NCBI GenBank assembly: GCA_023410575.1
Contig: JAEYPP010000016.1
Location: 201,455-265,454, forward strand
DNA: 64,000 nt
Source: Bacillota bacterium
GTDB lineage: Bacteria > Bacillota > Clostridia > Lachnospirales > Lachnospiraceae
Reading direction: 5' to 3'
The position numbers were made by a program, and so were the translations under genes. Positions within the stretch are counted from its first letter, which is position 1. Every line of letters starts with the position of its first letter. Positions 8,247 to 16,311 of the stretch are shown here, piece after piece. The notes below the pieces were generated by a model that saw only the letters and a list, made by a program, of their open reading frames with translations, was not told the origin of the DNA and made no database searches.

Positions 8247-10088
8247 TTACTCTACAGTTACTGATTTTGCTAGGTTACGTGGCTGATCCACATCAAGTCC
8301 ACGTGCCACTGAAGTGTAGTATGCAATTAATTGTAATACAACGGCAGCTGAAAATGGTGCAAAGATGTCAGCAGTAGTTGGAATAATGATTTTTTCATCA
8401 TAGATATTACTTTCAATCATTGCATCTTCCGTTGTAACGCAGATTACCATTGCACCTCTTGCGCGGACTTCCTTCATATTAGATATCATCTTAGAAAGTA
8501 CACCACTTTGAGTTGCTAATGCGATTACAGGAACATTTTCAGTAATAAGAGAAAGTGTACCATGTTTTAGCTCGCCAGCAGCATAAGCTTCGGAATGAAT
8601 GTAGGTGATTTCCTTTAATTTAATGGAACCCTCACAAGCAAGTGCAGAATCTAAGCCACGTCCAATAAAGAATAAATTCTCTGCAGTAACTAGACTTTTG
8701 CTTATTTCCTTGATACTGTCAGTTTGTTTTAATACTTCCTCAATCGAAGGAATTGTATCTAATAACAGATGCATATATTCTGAGCACTGTTCTTGTGTAA
8801 TCTTATTCTTAACAAGTGCAAAGCGAAAAGCAATCATATAGAACGCAGATAATTGTGCAGTATAAGCTTTCGTACTAGCAACGGCTATTTCTGGACCAGC
8901 ATGAGTATAGAACACATAGTCACTTTCACGAGCAATGGAGGAGCCTTTTACATTGACAATGGATAAGGTTTTTGAACCAGCTGATTTAGCAAGTCTAAGA
9001 GCAGCAAGTGTATCGGCTGTTTCTCCAGATTGTGAAACTGTAATAACGAGTGTTCCTTTATCCATAATAGGATCTTGATATCGAAATTCTGATGCAATAT
9101 CAACAGTGACAGGAATACGTAACAAGCGTTCCAATAAAGCCTTGCCCATAAGCCCAGCGTGCATAGCAGTACCACAAGCTGTGATGATGATTCGATTAAC
9201 TCCTTCGAATATATTATCGCTTATATTATCTGTACTAAAGTCTGGTAACATTAGTTCATATCCGTCTGCACGTAAGCTTCGATGAATTCTTGGTGAAATT
9301 GTACGTAAGAGTGCTTCAGGCTGTTCAAAAATCTCTTTTTTCATATAGTGTTTAAAACCATTTTTTTGCGCTGCCAAGGTGTCCCAAGTAACAGATAACA
9401 TCTCTGGTGCAATGATATCTCCGTCCAGATCAGTTACTGTGATTGACGTTTTTGTCAATTTAGCAATTTGAAATTCAGGCAACACAAAATAATCCTTCGA
9501 GTAACGCAATAATGCAACCATGTCAGAAGCAATTATACTACCTTGCTCTGTTTGACAAGCTACTAATGGGCTACCTTTTCGGATACAGTAGATAATCTCA
9601 GGCTCATCTTCGAACATGATGAGGAAAGCATAAGCACCTTCTAATCGTGCAACAGCATCTTTGATTGATTTGTGGGCATCTCCTTCATATAGGCTATCAA
9701 GTAACATAGCTGCAATTTCTGTATCTGTCTGTGATACAGGATAACGCCCAGTGAGAGCTAATTCTTTTTCTAGTTCATGATAATTTTCAATGATGCCATT
9801 GTGAATTAAGGTTACTTTTCCAAATTGATGTGGATGAGCATTCTCTTTTGATACACCACCATGAGTTGCCCATCTTGTGTGTCCAATTCCGCATGTAGCA
9901 TGAAAACTTTCTGGAACTTTTTCTTTTAATGCGGCTACCTTTCCCACTTCTTTGATAACCTCAATTCCATTCTCCGTAAAACATGCAATACCTGCACTGT
10001 CATAGCCGCGATACTCTAATTCTCCGAGCCCTTGTAATAACACTTCGGCCGAATTTAAGTAACCGGTAAATCCAATAATTCCACACAT
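8247..10088 (-). CDS. glmS: Glutamine-fructose-6-phosphate aminotransferase (isomerizing)
   Basis: GlmS makes glucosamine 6-phosphate from fructose 6-phosphate and glutamine, the first step toward UDP-GlcNAc for peptidoglycan. The 613-residue protein starts MCGIIGFTGY, so Cys2 is the glutaminase nucleophile after removal of Met. GHTRWATHG and the NGIIENYHELE segment complete the class II glutaminase domain. Two SIS sugar-isomerase domains follow (TACGTAMHAG and SQSGETADT in the first; GRGLDSALACEGSIKLKE in the second), and it ends DQPRNLAKSVTVE, the typical GlmS C-terminus. It is preceded by a glmS ribozyme in a long leader, so it is controlled by its own product. It is a stand-alone unit with its own promoter and terminator. 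Confidence 0.97.
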   Translation of the reverse strand: MCGIIGFTGYLNSAEVLLQGLGELEYRGYDSAGIACFTENGIEVIKEVGKVAALKEKVPESFHATCGIGHTRWATHGGVSKENAHPHQFGKVTLIHNGIIENYHELEKELALTGRYPVSQTDTEIAAMLLDSLYEGDAHKSIKDAVARLEGAYAFLIMFEDEPEIIYCIRKGSPLVACQTEQGSIIASDMVALLRYSKDYFVLPEFQIAKLTKTSITVTDLDGDIIAPEMLSVTWDTLAAQKNGFKHYMKKEIFEQPEALLRTISPRIHRSLRADGYELMLPDFSTDNISDNIFEGVNRIIITACGTAMHAGLMGKALLERLLRIPVTVDIASEFRYQDPIMDKGTLVITVSQSGETADTLAALRLAKSAGSKTLSIVNVKGSSIARESDYVFYTHAGPEIAVASTKAYTAQLSAFYMIAFRFALVKNKITQEQCSEYMHLLLDTIPSIEEVLKQTDSIKEISKSLVTAENLFFIGRGLDSALACEGSIKLKEITYIHSEAYAAGELKHGTLSLITENVPVIALATQSGVLSKMISNMKEVRARGAMVICVTTEDAMIESNIYDEKIIIPTTADIFAPFSAAVVLQLIAYYTSVARGLDVDQPRNLAKSVTVE

Positions 10089-10135
10089 AACGATTCTCCT
10101 TTTCTTATTTAGTTGTCAAAAGTGCAAATCGTCTG

Positions 10136-10290
10136 ATTGTACTGCTGTTGTGGTACAGTTACCTGTGATTTTTTCAGTACATTACGTGTTCAAACATCAC
10201 GAGAGAGCATCCGCCGAATATTCGATAACTCTCTACCTCGTTAACCTTCTAAATAAATCTCCGTCCGTCGAAGGTGCATGGCGCTAATTT
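10136..10290 (-). ncRNA. glmS ribozyme (GlcN6P-activated riboswitch)
   Basis: Read on the minus strand, the leader holds the landmarks of the glmS ribozyme in order: AGCGCC at the cleavage site (10285-10280; scission after the A at 10285), TTAACGAGG, the AGAGAG...TCGGCGGATGCTCTCT pairing, and AATCACAGGTAACTGT followed by a closing stem formed by TGTACTG (10138-10144) and CAGTACA. Glucosamine 6-phosphate acts as the cofactor for self-cleavage, and the cleaved glmS mRNA is then degraded. The positions of all conserved blocks fit the published consensus as I remember it. Exact end points are approximate. Confidence 0.93.
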
Positions 10291-10366
10291 TATCCTCATT
10301 AAAGAAAGGAAGACATTTCTGTCTTGGGTACCTCCCAATAGGTATGCTTCGGACTCGCATAAAGTT

Positions 10367-10395
10367 AGTGTACTATAGACAGTAAAAACTGTCAA
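10367..10395 (-). promoter_or_regulatory. glmS promoter
   Basis: On the minus strand, TTGACA (10395-10390), a 17-base spacer and TACACT (10372-10367). Transcription would start near 10360, giving about 75 bases of leader ahead of the ribozyme cleavage site. That stretch contains a small stem AAGACA-GAAA-TGTCTT of unknown role. Confidence 0.65.
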
Positions 10396-10468
10396 TAGTA
10401 ACCCATATTGTGTGGTGCCAAAGACAGCACTTAATCTAGTATATGCAAGGTAAAATCAATTGTATACC

Positions 10469-11470
10469 CTAAGAGATTTCACCGACATAATTTGTCTTAA
10501 AGATATGTCGTATTTCTTCCATATCATTTGTCTGTCCCAAAGCCCAACTAAGTTTTGTAATTGCAGATTCTGTTGTCATATCATAGGCAGGAATTACCCC
10601 TTCCTTTAAAGCTAATTGACCAGCTTGGTAGATCGATAAATCACTTCGCTCGTATAAGCATTGACTAGATACAACGACAGATATATTTTGCTTTACTAAT
10701 TCTTTTAGTTTTTCAATCAAGTTACGGTTAACAAAATGAAATCCTCCAGAACCGAACGCCTCAATTACAACTCCCTTGTAATTCATCGCAATTAACATAT
10801 CAAAAATTTGTGGATTGAGGCCAGGTGTTAGCTTAATTAGAAATACATTCGTATTAAGGGTAGATTGATATTCAAATGGTCCATCTGACTTAACGATTGC
10901 CTCTTTATTTATATTTAACCCCTTGGAATCAACAAAACCAATCAAAGGATAATTAACGCTTTCAAAGGCATCGAATCCCGTAGTCCTAACTTTAACAGCT
11001 CGGCATCCGAGAATTATTTTTCGGTTAAAAGATAGAAAGATACCAGGAACATTAGAGGCAGCCATTGCAAAGGCGTATCGTAAATTATCATATGCATCCG
11101 TAAGAGGATTAGTTAAAGGCAGCTGTGAACCTGTTAACACTACAGGAATTGGAATATTGCGTAGCATAAAAGAAAGGATGGAAGCAGTATATGCCATTGT
11201 GTCAGTACCATGAGTGATTACAATGCCATCATAACTAGTGGCATTATCATAGACGTGTTGACCAATGTAAATCCATTCTTCTGGTTGAATATTGGAACTA
11301 TCAAGATGCAATATATCTTTCACTGTTACATCATAACAATCATACAGTAAATAATTCACTCTCTTTTGTAAATCAAAACCGGCAAGTCCCGGTGCAAGAC
11401 CTTCTTTGCTCGATAAAGAGGCAATGGTTCCACCAGTTGTTAGCATAAGTATTCTTTTTTTCTTAACCAT
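10469..11470 (-). CDS. ansA: Type I (cytosolic) L-asparaginase
   Basis: L-asparaginase hydrolyses asparagine to aspartate and ammonia. The 333-residue protein has the two family signatures: the N-terminal TTGGTIASL loop with the catalytic Thr (near residue 12) and ITHGTDTMAYTAS with the second Thr-Asp-Lys-type site (the HGTDT motif). There is no signal peptide, and length and sequence fit the homotetrameric type I AnsA rather than the periplasmic type II enzyme. I chose the start at 11470 because GGAGA lies 5 bases upstream on the minus strand; an ATG 12 bases earlier has no ribosome site. It lies upstream of glmS on the same strand but is separated by 380 bases with a dedicated glmS promoter. 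Confidence 0.9.
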   Translation of the reverse strand: MVKKKRILMLTTGGTIASLSSKEGLAPGLAGFDLQKRVNYLLYDCYDVTVKDILHLDSSNIQPEEWIYIGQHVYDNATSYDGIVITHGTDTMAYTASILSFMLRNIPIPVVLTGSQLPLTNPLTDAYDNLRYAFAMAASNVPGIFLSFNRKIILGCRAVKVRTTGFDAFESVNYPLIGFVDSKGLNINKEAIVKSDGPFEYQSTLNTNVFLIKLTPGLNPQIFDMLIAMNYKGVVIEAFGSGGFHFVNRNLIEKLKELVKQNISVVVSSQCLYERSDLSIYQAGQLALKEGVIPAYDMTTESAITKLSWALGQTNDMEEIRHIFKTNYVGEIS

Positions 11471-11581
11471 TTTTGTCTCCATTCATAGGTCTGTTACACA
11501 TATATCAGTATTACTATATAAAATTAAGTGTTTTTTTTCAATGGATATCTCTGTAAGTAGCAAAAGTGAATTATTACAAAC

Positions 11582-11610
11582 TTGACAGTTATTCCCAAAT
11601 ATTGTAAAAT
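11582..11610 (+). promoter_or_regulatory. Promoter of the CapA-like gene
   Basis: TTGACA (11582-11587), 17-base spacer, TAAAAT (11605-11610). This near-consensus promoter shows that translation must begin downstream, at the ATG at 11645. Confidence 0.75.
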
Positions 11611-11644
11611 GTTAAAAAATGGAAAAGTATATGGAGGAGAGGTT

Positions 11645-12928
11645 ATGAGGAGAATAGCAAAAGCGATAATATTGCTTATGCTTTTTTTATTTTTAATTGG
11701 TATCGCAAGTTGCGGACAAAAAGTATATGAGGATTCAGAGCAAGTATTTGCAGAAATTACACCGACACAATTTTTACAACCGTCTATTCCAATCTTAAAA
11801 CCTTTCGCTATATCAACTCCAACTCCCACACTAACTATATCTATATCGCCAACACCAACTATATCGCCAACACCAACTATAACACCGACACCAATACTTT
11901 CCGAAGTGAAGCTAATGGCTGTAGGGGATAACCTTATACATAAAAAAGTGATACAAAGTGGACTACAGGACGATGGAACTTATAACTATGATCATTTATT
12001 TAATAATTTAGCAACAGAATTTGAACAAGCAGATCTTGCTATTATTAATCAAGAAACAATCTTTGGAACCAAAGAGATGGGATATTCTGGATATCCTAGA
12101 TTTAACTCACCAACTCAAGTAGGGGATGCTGTACGCAAGGCAGGTTTTGATGTTGTATTACATGCAACGAATCATGTCATGGATATGGGTATTGAAGGAC
12201 TTAAGAATACACTTTCCTATTGGAGCGACTACCCTGAAATTACGGTAGTAGGTATACATGACTCTCTTGAGAGTAATCAGATTATCTCAGTAGTCGAAAA
12301 AAATGGCATACGTATTGCAATGTTAAATTGTACGTATGGAACCAATGGAATTCCAATTCCTAACAATAAATTATTTATGATTAATGCATTTGATGAAAAG
12401 CTTTTGAAACGTGATATTAAAAAAGCAAAGGAGTTAGCTGATTTTGTTATTGTATTCCCACATTGGGGTGCAGAATATGTATACAAGCAAAATAAATTTC
12501 AAGAAAAGTGGACAAGTTTTTTTGCAGAACAGGGAGTTGACTTAGTCATTGGAACCCATCCTCATGTTTTACAGCCAGTGGAGTGGGTTATAAGTTCAAC
12601 TGGCCATAAGATGTTAGTATATTATTCCCTGGGTAATTACGTCTCTACGATGGACTATACTGACCGAATGCTTGGAGGAATTGCAAATGTATCAATTATG
12701 AAGGATCAATCTGGGACTTACATTAATACAGCCTCTTTAACACCAATCGTTACACACTATGAACGTGGAGTGGATAGTCATTTAAGTGTATATAAATTAT
12801 CGGATTACAGCGAGCAAATGGCAAAGAAGCATTACATTTTAAAAAATTACCGAGGAAAGGATTTTTCCATTGCAAGACTGAATGAACTGGCAGATGATAT
12901 AGTAGGAGATTTTCTAACGAAGAATTAG
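11645..12928 (+). CDS. CapA-family lipoprotein (poly-gamma-glutamate synthesis type)
   Basis: A 427-residue exported lipoprotein. The signal peptide (MRRIAKAIILLMLF...) ends in the lipobox GIASC, so Cys is lipidated and the protein sits on the outer face of the membrane. A low-complexity Thr/Pro/Ser linker (repeats of SPTPT, residues ~58-82) leads to a CapA/PgsA metallophosphatase-like domain: MAVGDNLIH, NQETIFG, HATNHVMDMG, FPHWGAEY, GTHPHVLQP and YSLGNYVS are its successive motifs with the metal-binding Asp, Asn and His residues. CapA proteins take part in poly-gamma-glutamate capsule formation, but no capB or capC lies nearby, so its substrate here is open. The start at 11645 follows GGAGGAGAGG and a promoter at 11582-11610. 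It is a single-gene unit. Confidence 0.85.
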   Translation: MRRIAKAIILLMLFLFLIGIASCGQKVYEDSEQVFAEITPTQFLQPSIPILKPFAISTPTPTLTISISPTPTISPTPTITPTPILSEVKLMAVGDNLIHKKVIQSGLQDDGTYNYDHLFNNLATEFEQADLAIINQETIFGTKEMGYSGYPRFNSPTQVGDAVRKAGFDVVLHATNHVMDMGIEGLKNTLSYWSDYPEITVVGIHDSLESNQIISVVEKNGIRIAMLNCTYGTNGIPIPNNKLFMINAFDEKLLKRDIKKAKELADFVIVFPHWGAEYVYKQNKFQEKWTSFFAEQGVDLVIGTHPHVLQPVEWVISSTGHKMLVYYSLGNYVSTMDYTDRMLGGIANVSIMKDQSGTYINTASLTPIVTHYERGVDSHLSVYKLSDYSEQMAKKHYILKNYRGKDFSIARLNELADDIVGDFLTKN

Positions 12929-12959
12929 GCTACAATGTTCGATAATAAATTAACGATTG

Positions 12960-12987
12960 TTGTATTTTGATCTATATTCGGTATAAT
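12960..12987 (+). promoter_or_regulatory. Promoter of the GltD-like gene
   Basis: TTGTAT (12960-12965), 16-base spacer, TATAAT (12982-12987). A 20-bp palindrome with one mismatched pair (13005-13024) lies just downstream and may be an operator. Confidence 0.55.
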
Positions 12988-13051
12988 TAATTCTGCATGA
13001 CATCGATCCGCATTAATGCGTATCGGACAACTTGAGAGGAGACATATTAAC

Positions 13052-14287
13052 ATGGCTGATCATGTAGTATATGAAGCAAAACGTTGTTTAAATTGTAAAA
13101 AACCATTATGTATGACTGGTTGCCCAATCAGTACACCAATCCCAACAATGATTCAAGAACTCTTAAATGGTGGTATTTCCAAGGCAGGAGAGATGTTATT
13201 TAATAATAATCCGTTGTCTATGGTTTGTTCCCTTGTTTGCGACCATGAAAAACAGTGTGAAGGTCATTGTATTCTTGGGAAAAAGGGGATGCCGGTGCAT
13301 ATCAGTAGTATTGAGAATTATATATCTACAACTTATTTTGACCAGATGGTGCTTAAACGTGAAGAAAGAAAGCATAAACGTGCTGCAGTTATCGGTTCAG
13401 GACCAGCTGGACTTACAATCTCGATTATATTAGCTAAGAAAGGATATGATGTAACAGTCTTTGAAACAAGGGAAAAAATTGGCGGTGTTTTACGTTATGG
13501 TATCCCAGAATTTCGATTGCCAAAAACAATACTTGATAATTATAAGAAGAAAATGTTAGACTTAGGTATAAAGATTCGTCCCAATACTACAATAGGTGGA
13601 GCAATCGGTATTGATGACTTATTTCGAGATGGATATTTAGCAGTATTTATCGGTACTGGTGTATGGAGACCAAATACGCTTCGATTGAAAGGTGAAACAC
13701 TTGGTAATGTTCATTACGCAATTGATTATCTTGTAAATCCTGACTCTTATGACTTAGGTAAATCACTTGCTGTTATTGGTGCAGGTAATTCCGCAATGGA
13801 TGTTGCTAGAACAGCACTTCGAAAAGGGGTAAGGGAAGTTACCGTTTATTCTCACAGTGACACGATTCGTGCGAGTTTGAATGAGGTAGAATATGCGAAA
13901 ATAGATGGCGTAAGATTTGAAACATGTAAATCAAGCGTTGAGTTAACAGAAAAAGGACCTATTATGCAAAATGTAACTTGGACAGAGGATGGTACTATGG
14001 TTCCTGAGCCAAATAGTGCTAAACTTTATCCGGCAGAATCTATTATTATAGCGATTAGTCAAGGGCCAAAGGATAAGATTGTTTCAACAACGAAAGGGAT
14101 TAATGTAAATAATAAAGGTTTGATTGTGACAAGTGAAACAGGAGAAACTTCCCGTCCAGGTATTTTTGCCTCAGGTGATGTGGTAAATGGCGCCAAAACC
14201 GTAGTTGAAGCGGTACATTACTCTAAGTTAGTAGCTGATGCAATGGACAAGTATATGCAAACGATATCAATAGAAGATACAAATTAA
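13052..14287 (+). CDS. Glutamate synthase small subunit-like NADPH flavoprotein
   Basis: A 411-residue oxidoreductase of the GltD family. The N-terminal cysteine clusters CLNCKKPLCMTGC and CSLVCDHEKQCEGHC bind two 4Fe-4S centres. A first nucleotide fold (GSGPAGLTISIILAKKGYDV) binds FAD, and a second (VIGAGNSAMDVARTALRKG) binds NADPH. The C-terminal FASGDVVNGAKTVVEAV is the FAD-closing motif. In glutamate synthase this subunit passes electrons from NADPH to the large subunit, but no gltA-type gene is present here, so it may serve another electron-transfer partner. I chose the ATG at 13052, with GGAGA nine bases upstream; the ATG at 13016 lacks a ribosome site and falls in a palindrome. The next gene starts 15 bases after its stop and is probably co-transcribed. 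Confidence 0.8.
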   Translation: MADHVVYEAKRCLNCKKPLCMTGCPISTPIPTMIQELLNGGISKAGEMLFNNNPLSMVCSLVCDHEKQCEGHCILGKKGMPVHISSIENYISTTYFDQMVLKREERKHKRAAVIGSGPAGLTISIILAKKGYDVTVFETREKIGGVLRYGIPEFRLPKTILDNYKKKMLDLGIKIRPNTTIGGAIGIDDLFRDGYLAVFIGTGVWRPNTLRLKGETLGNVHYAIDYLVNPDSYDLGKSLAVIGAGNSAMDVARTALRKGVREVTVYSHSDTIRASLNEVEYAKIDGVRFETCKSSVELTEKGPIMQNVTWTEDGTMVPEPNSAKLYPAESIIIAISQGPKDKIVSTTKGINVNNKGLIVTSETGETSRPGIFASGDVVNGAKTVVEAVHYSKLVADAMDKYMQTISIEDTN

Positions 14288-14302
14288 AAGGGAGGTACTA
14301 AG

Positions 14303-14929
14303 ATGTTAGAAGTAAACCATGGATGTGTTATGAATATGGATAATGCAATTAGGGGTGCACGAAATCCTATGAATAGCTGGGCTAAAATGGATAGCTACTA
14401 CGATGAAAATCATAACTATATACTCGGTGAAAATGATTTATCATTAGCAAAGAGATTATGCCAGGCAGGAAGTGATCATCGTAAATTTATCCGACAGATT
14501 ATGGTGAGTGTCGATATTACGGCACCTCTTTACTGGTGGAAGGAATATGATACGTATAAAGTAGCGACAGTAGCTAACTCGACAAGCACGATGCATAAAA
14601 TTCATAGTAAACCATTTGAGTTAAGTGACTTTAGTCATGACCATATGACATCTGAGTCTTTAGTACAGTTTGAAAAGTTCATTGAATACCTAGAGAGCGT
14701 CCGCATAAAATATAATGAATCAAAGGATAAATCGCTTTGGTATGATTTGATTCAGTTATTACCTTCTAGCTATAATCAGATGCGTACTTGTACCTTAAAT
14801 TATGAAACATTAGGAAACATTTATCATGCTAGAAAGAATCATAAGCTCGCAGAATGGCATACGTTATGTGACTGGATCAAGACATTACCGTATGCGAAGG
14901 AAATGATTATTATCAATTCAGAGGACTAG
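14303..14929 (+). CDS. Conserved protein, possible ThyX-like fold without RHR motif
   Basis: A 208-residue soluble protein that I cannot assign to a characterised function. The segment LLPSSYNQMRTCTLNY, followed by LGNIYHAR and AEWHTL, resembles the C-terminal half of flavin-dependent thymidylate synthase ThyX (LP...Y....T.N.R.L..F...R...AQWEI). The middle part, QIMVSVDITAPLYWWKEYD, lies where ThyX has its RHRxxS motif, but here WKEYDTYKVAT replaces it, so FAD and dUMP binding would be changed or lost. Similar proteins are, as far as I recall, annotated hypothetical in clostridia and their phages. A good ribosome site (GGGAGG) and 15-base spacing tie it to the GltD-like gene, possibly a reductant partner. 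The ThyX relation is my inference. Confidence 0.5.
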   Translation: MLEVNHGCVMNMDNAIRGARNPMNSWAKMDSYYDENHNYILGENDLSLAKRLCQAGSDHRKFIRQIMVSVDITAPLYWWKEYDTYKVATVANSTSTMHKIHSKPFELSDFSHDHMTSESLVQFEKFIEYLESVRIKYNESKDKSLWYDLIQLLPSSYNQMRTCTLNYETLGNIYHARKNHKLAEWHTLCDWIKTLPYAKEMIIINSED

Positions 14930-14992
14930 AGTCTGTGAATCAAAGTAACATTTTGTGGATAGATTAAGTTGATTGTTAAACATTTGGTGAAT

Positions 14993-15039
14993 AAATCGTT
15001 AGAAGGAAGAGGAATCACTTTTCTTCTAACGATTTTTAT
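14993..15039 (+). terminator. Terminator after the GltD/ThyX-like pair
   Basis: Stem built on CGTTAGAAG and CTTCTAACG around an 18-base interval, followed by ATTTTTATC. Confidence 0.8.
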
Positions 15040-15099
15040 CAATTCAAATCAGAGAAAATGTCATAAAATATGCTAATTATTCCTTTTTATATAAAATCA

Positions 15100-15128
15100 T
15101 TGACTAGTATTTGACAAAGTCTTATAAT
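15100..15128 (+). promoter_or_regulatory. serC promoter
   Basis: TTGACT (15100-15105), 17-base spacer, TATAAT (15123-15128). A second -35-like TTGACA (15111-15116) has only a poor -10 (TATTAA, 15135-15140). An 8-bp perfect stem follows at 15139-15166. Confidence 0.7.
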
Positions 15129-15138
15129 GTAGTGTATT

Positions 15139-15166
15139 AAAGCGCCATAGTGTAATAAGGCGCTTT
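15139..15166 (+). promoter_or_regulatory. Inverted repeat in the serC leader
   Basis: AAAGCGCC and GGCGCTTT form a perfect 8-bp stem with a 12-base loop, at or just after the predicted transcription start. It could be an operator or an mRNA hairpin. No T-run follows, so it is not a terminator. Confidence 0.5.
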
Positions 15167-15206
15167 GGTAAGATAATGAATATGGAAGAATTAAGGAGGA
15201 TTTAAA

Positions 15207-16289
15207 ATGGGAAGAGTTTATAATTTTTCGGCAGGACCAGCGATGTTACCTGTAGAGGTATTGAAGGAAGCAGCAGATGAAATGCTTGATTATAACGGTA
15301 CAGGTATGTCCGTAATGGAGATGAGCCATCGATCTAAGGCTTATGAACAAATTATTCAAACAGCAGAAAAAGATTTACGTGAATTAATGAACATTCCTGA
15401 TAACTACAAAGTATTATTCTTACAAGGTGGTGCTTCTTCTCAATTCGCGATGATACCTATGAACTTGATGAAGAATAAAGTTGCCGACTATATTATTACT
15501 GGACAATGGGCTAAAAAAGCTTACCAAGAGGCACAGATTTATGGAAAGGCTAATGCAATTGCTTCTTCCGCTGATAAGACATTCTCTTATATTCCAGACT
15601 GTTCTGATCTTCCAATTAGTGAGGATGCAGATTATGTGTACATATGTGAAAACAATACTATTTATGGAACTAAATATAAGACATTACCAAATACAAAGGG
15701 TAAAACATTAGTTGCGGATGTTTCCTCCTGCTTCTTATCCGAGCCAGTGGATGTTTCAAAATATGGTGTTATCTATGGTGGTGTTCAAAAAAACATCGGA
15801 CCTGCAGGTGTTGTTATTGTAATTATTCGTGAAGATTTAATTACCGAAGACACACTTCCAGGTACACCAACAATGTTTAAATATAAAATTCATGATGATA
15901 ATCAATCTCTTTATAATACACCACCAGCATATGGTATCTATATCTGCGGCAAAGTATTCAAGTGGATCAAGAAGATGGGTGGCCTTCAGGCAATGAAGGA
16001 ACATAATGAGAAGAAAGCTAAAATCTTGTATGATTTCTTAGATCAAAGCAAATTATTTAAAGGTACTGTAAGAAAAGAAGATCGTTCTTTAATGAACGTA
16101 CCTTTTGTAACTGGTAACGAAGAGTTAGATGCTAAATTTGTTAAAGAAGCAAAAGCAGCTGGTTTAGAAAGCTTAAAAGGTCATAGATCTGTTGGCGGTA
16201 TGAGAGCAAGTATCTATAATGCTATGCCAATTGAAGGTGTTGAAAAGCTTGTTGAATTCATGAAGGAATTTGAAGCTAAGAACGCATAA
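15207..16289 (+). CDS. serC: Phosphoserine aminotransferase
   Basis: SerC (360 residues) is a pyridoxal phosphate enzyme that transfers an amino group from glutamate to 3-phosphohydroxypyruvate, the second step of serine synthesis. It begins RVYNFSAGPAMLP, the family N-terminus. MSVMEMSHRSKAYEQI, FLQGGASSQFAMIPMNL, VADVSSCFLSEPVDV and YGGVQKNIGPAG follow; the Lys in GGVQKN is the cofactor-binding residue. RSVGGMRASIYNAMP near the end binds the substrate phosphate. Ribosome site AAGGAGG precedes the start. Its stop is 22 bases before serA, so serC-serA form an operon. The promoter at 15100-15128 and a leader hairpin control the pair. Confidence 0.95.
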   Translation: MGRVYNFSAGPAMLPVEVLKEAADEMLDYNGTGMSVMEMSHRSKAYEQIIQTAEKDLRELMNIPDNYKVLFLQGGASSQFAMIPMNLMKNKVADYIITGQWAKKAYQEAQIYGKANAIASSADKTFSYIPDCSDLPISEDADYVYICENNTIYGTKYKTLPNTKGKTLVADVSSCFLSEPVDVSKYGVIYGGVQKNIGPAGVVIVIIREDLITEDTLPGTPTMFKYKIHDDNQSLYNTPPAYGIYICGKVFKWIKKMGGLQAMKEHNEKKAKILYDFLDQSKLFKGTVRKEDRSLMNVPFVTGNEELDAKFVKEAKAAGLESLKGHRSVGGMRASIYNAMPIEGVEKLVEFMKEFEAKNA

Positions 16290-16311
16290 ATGCTTTGAAA
16301 GGAGAAAAGCC

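Noticed and set aside
11582..11644. Longer N-terminus for the CapA-like protein from a TTG at 11582
   Set aside because: The TTG is part of the -35 box of a near-consensus promoter, and the signal peptide and ribosome site fit the ATG at 11645.
11645..12928. Poly-gamma-glutamate capsule locus
   Set aside because: Only a CapA-like lipoprotein is present; the ligase genes capB and capC are missing from the neighbourhood.
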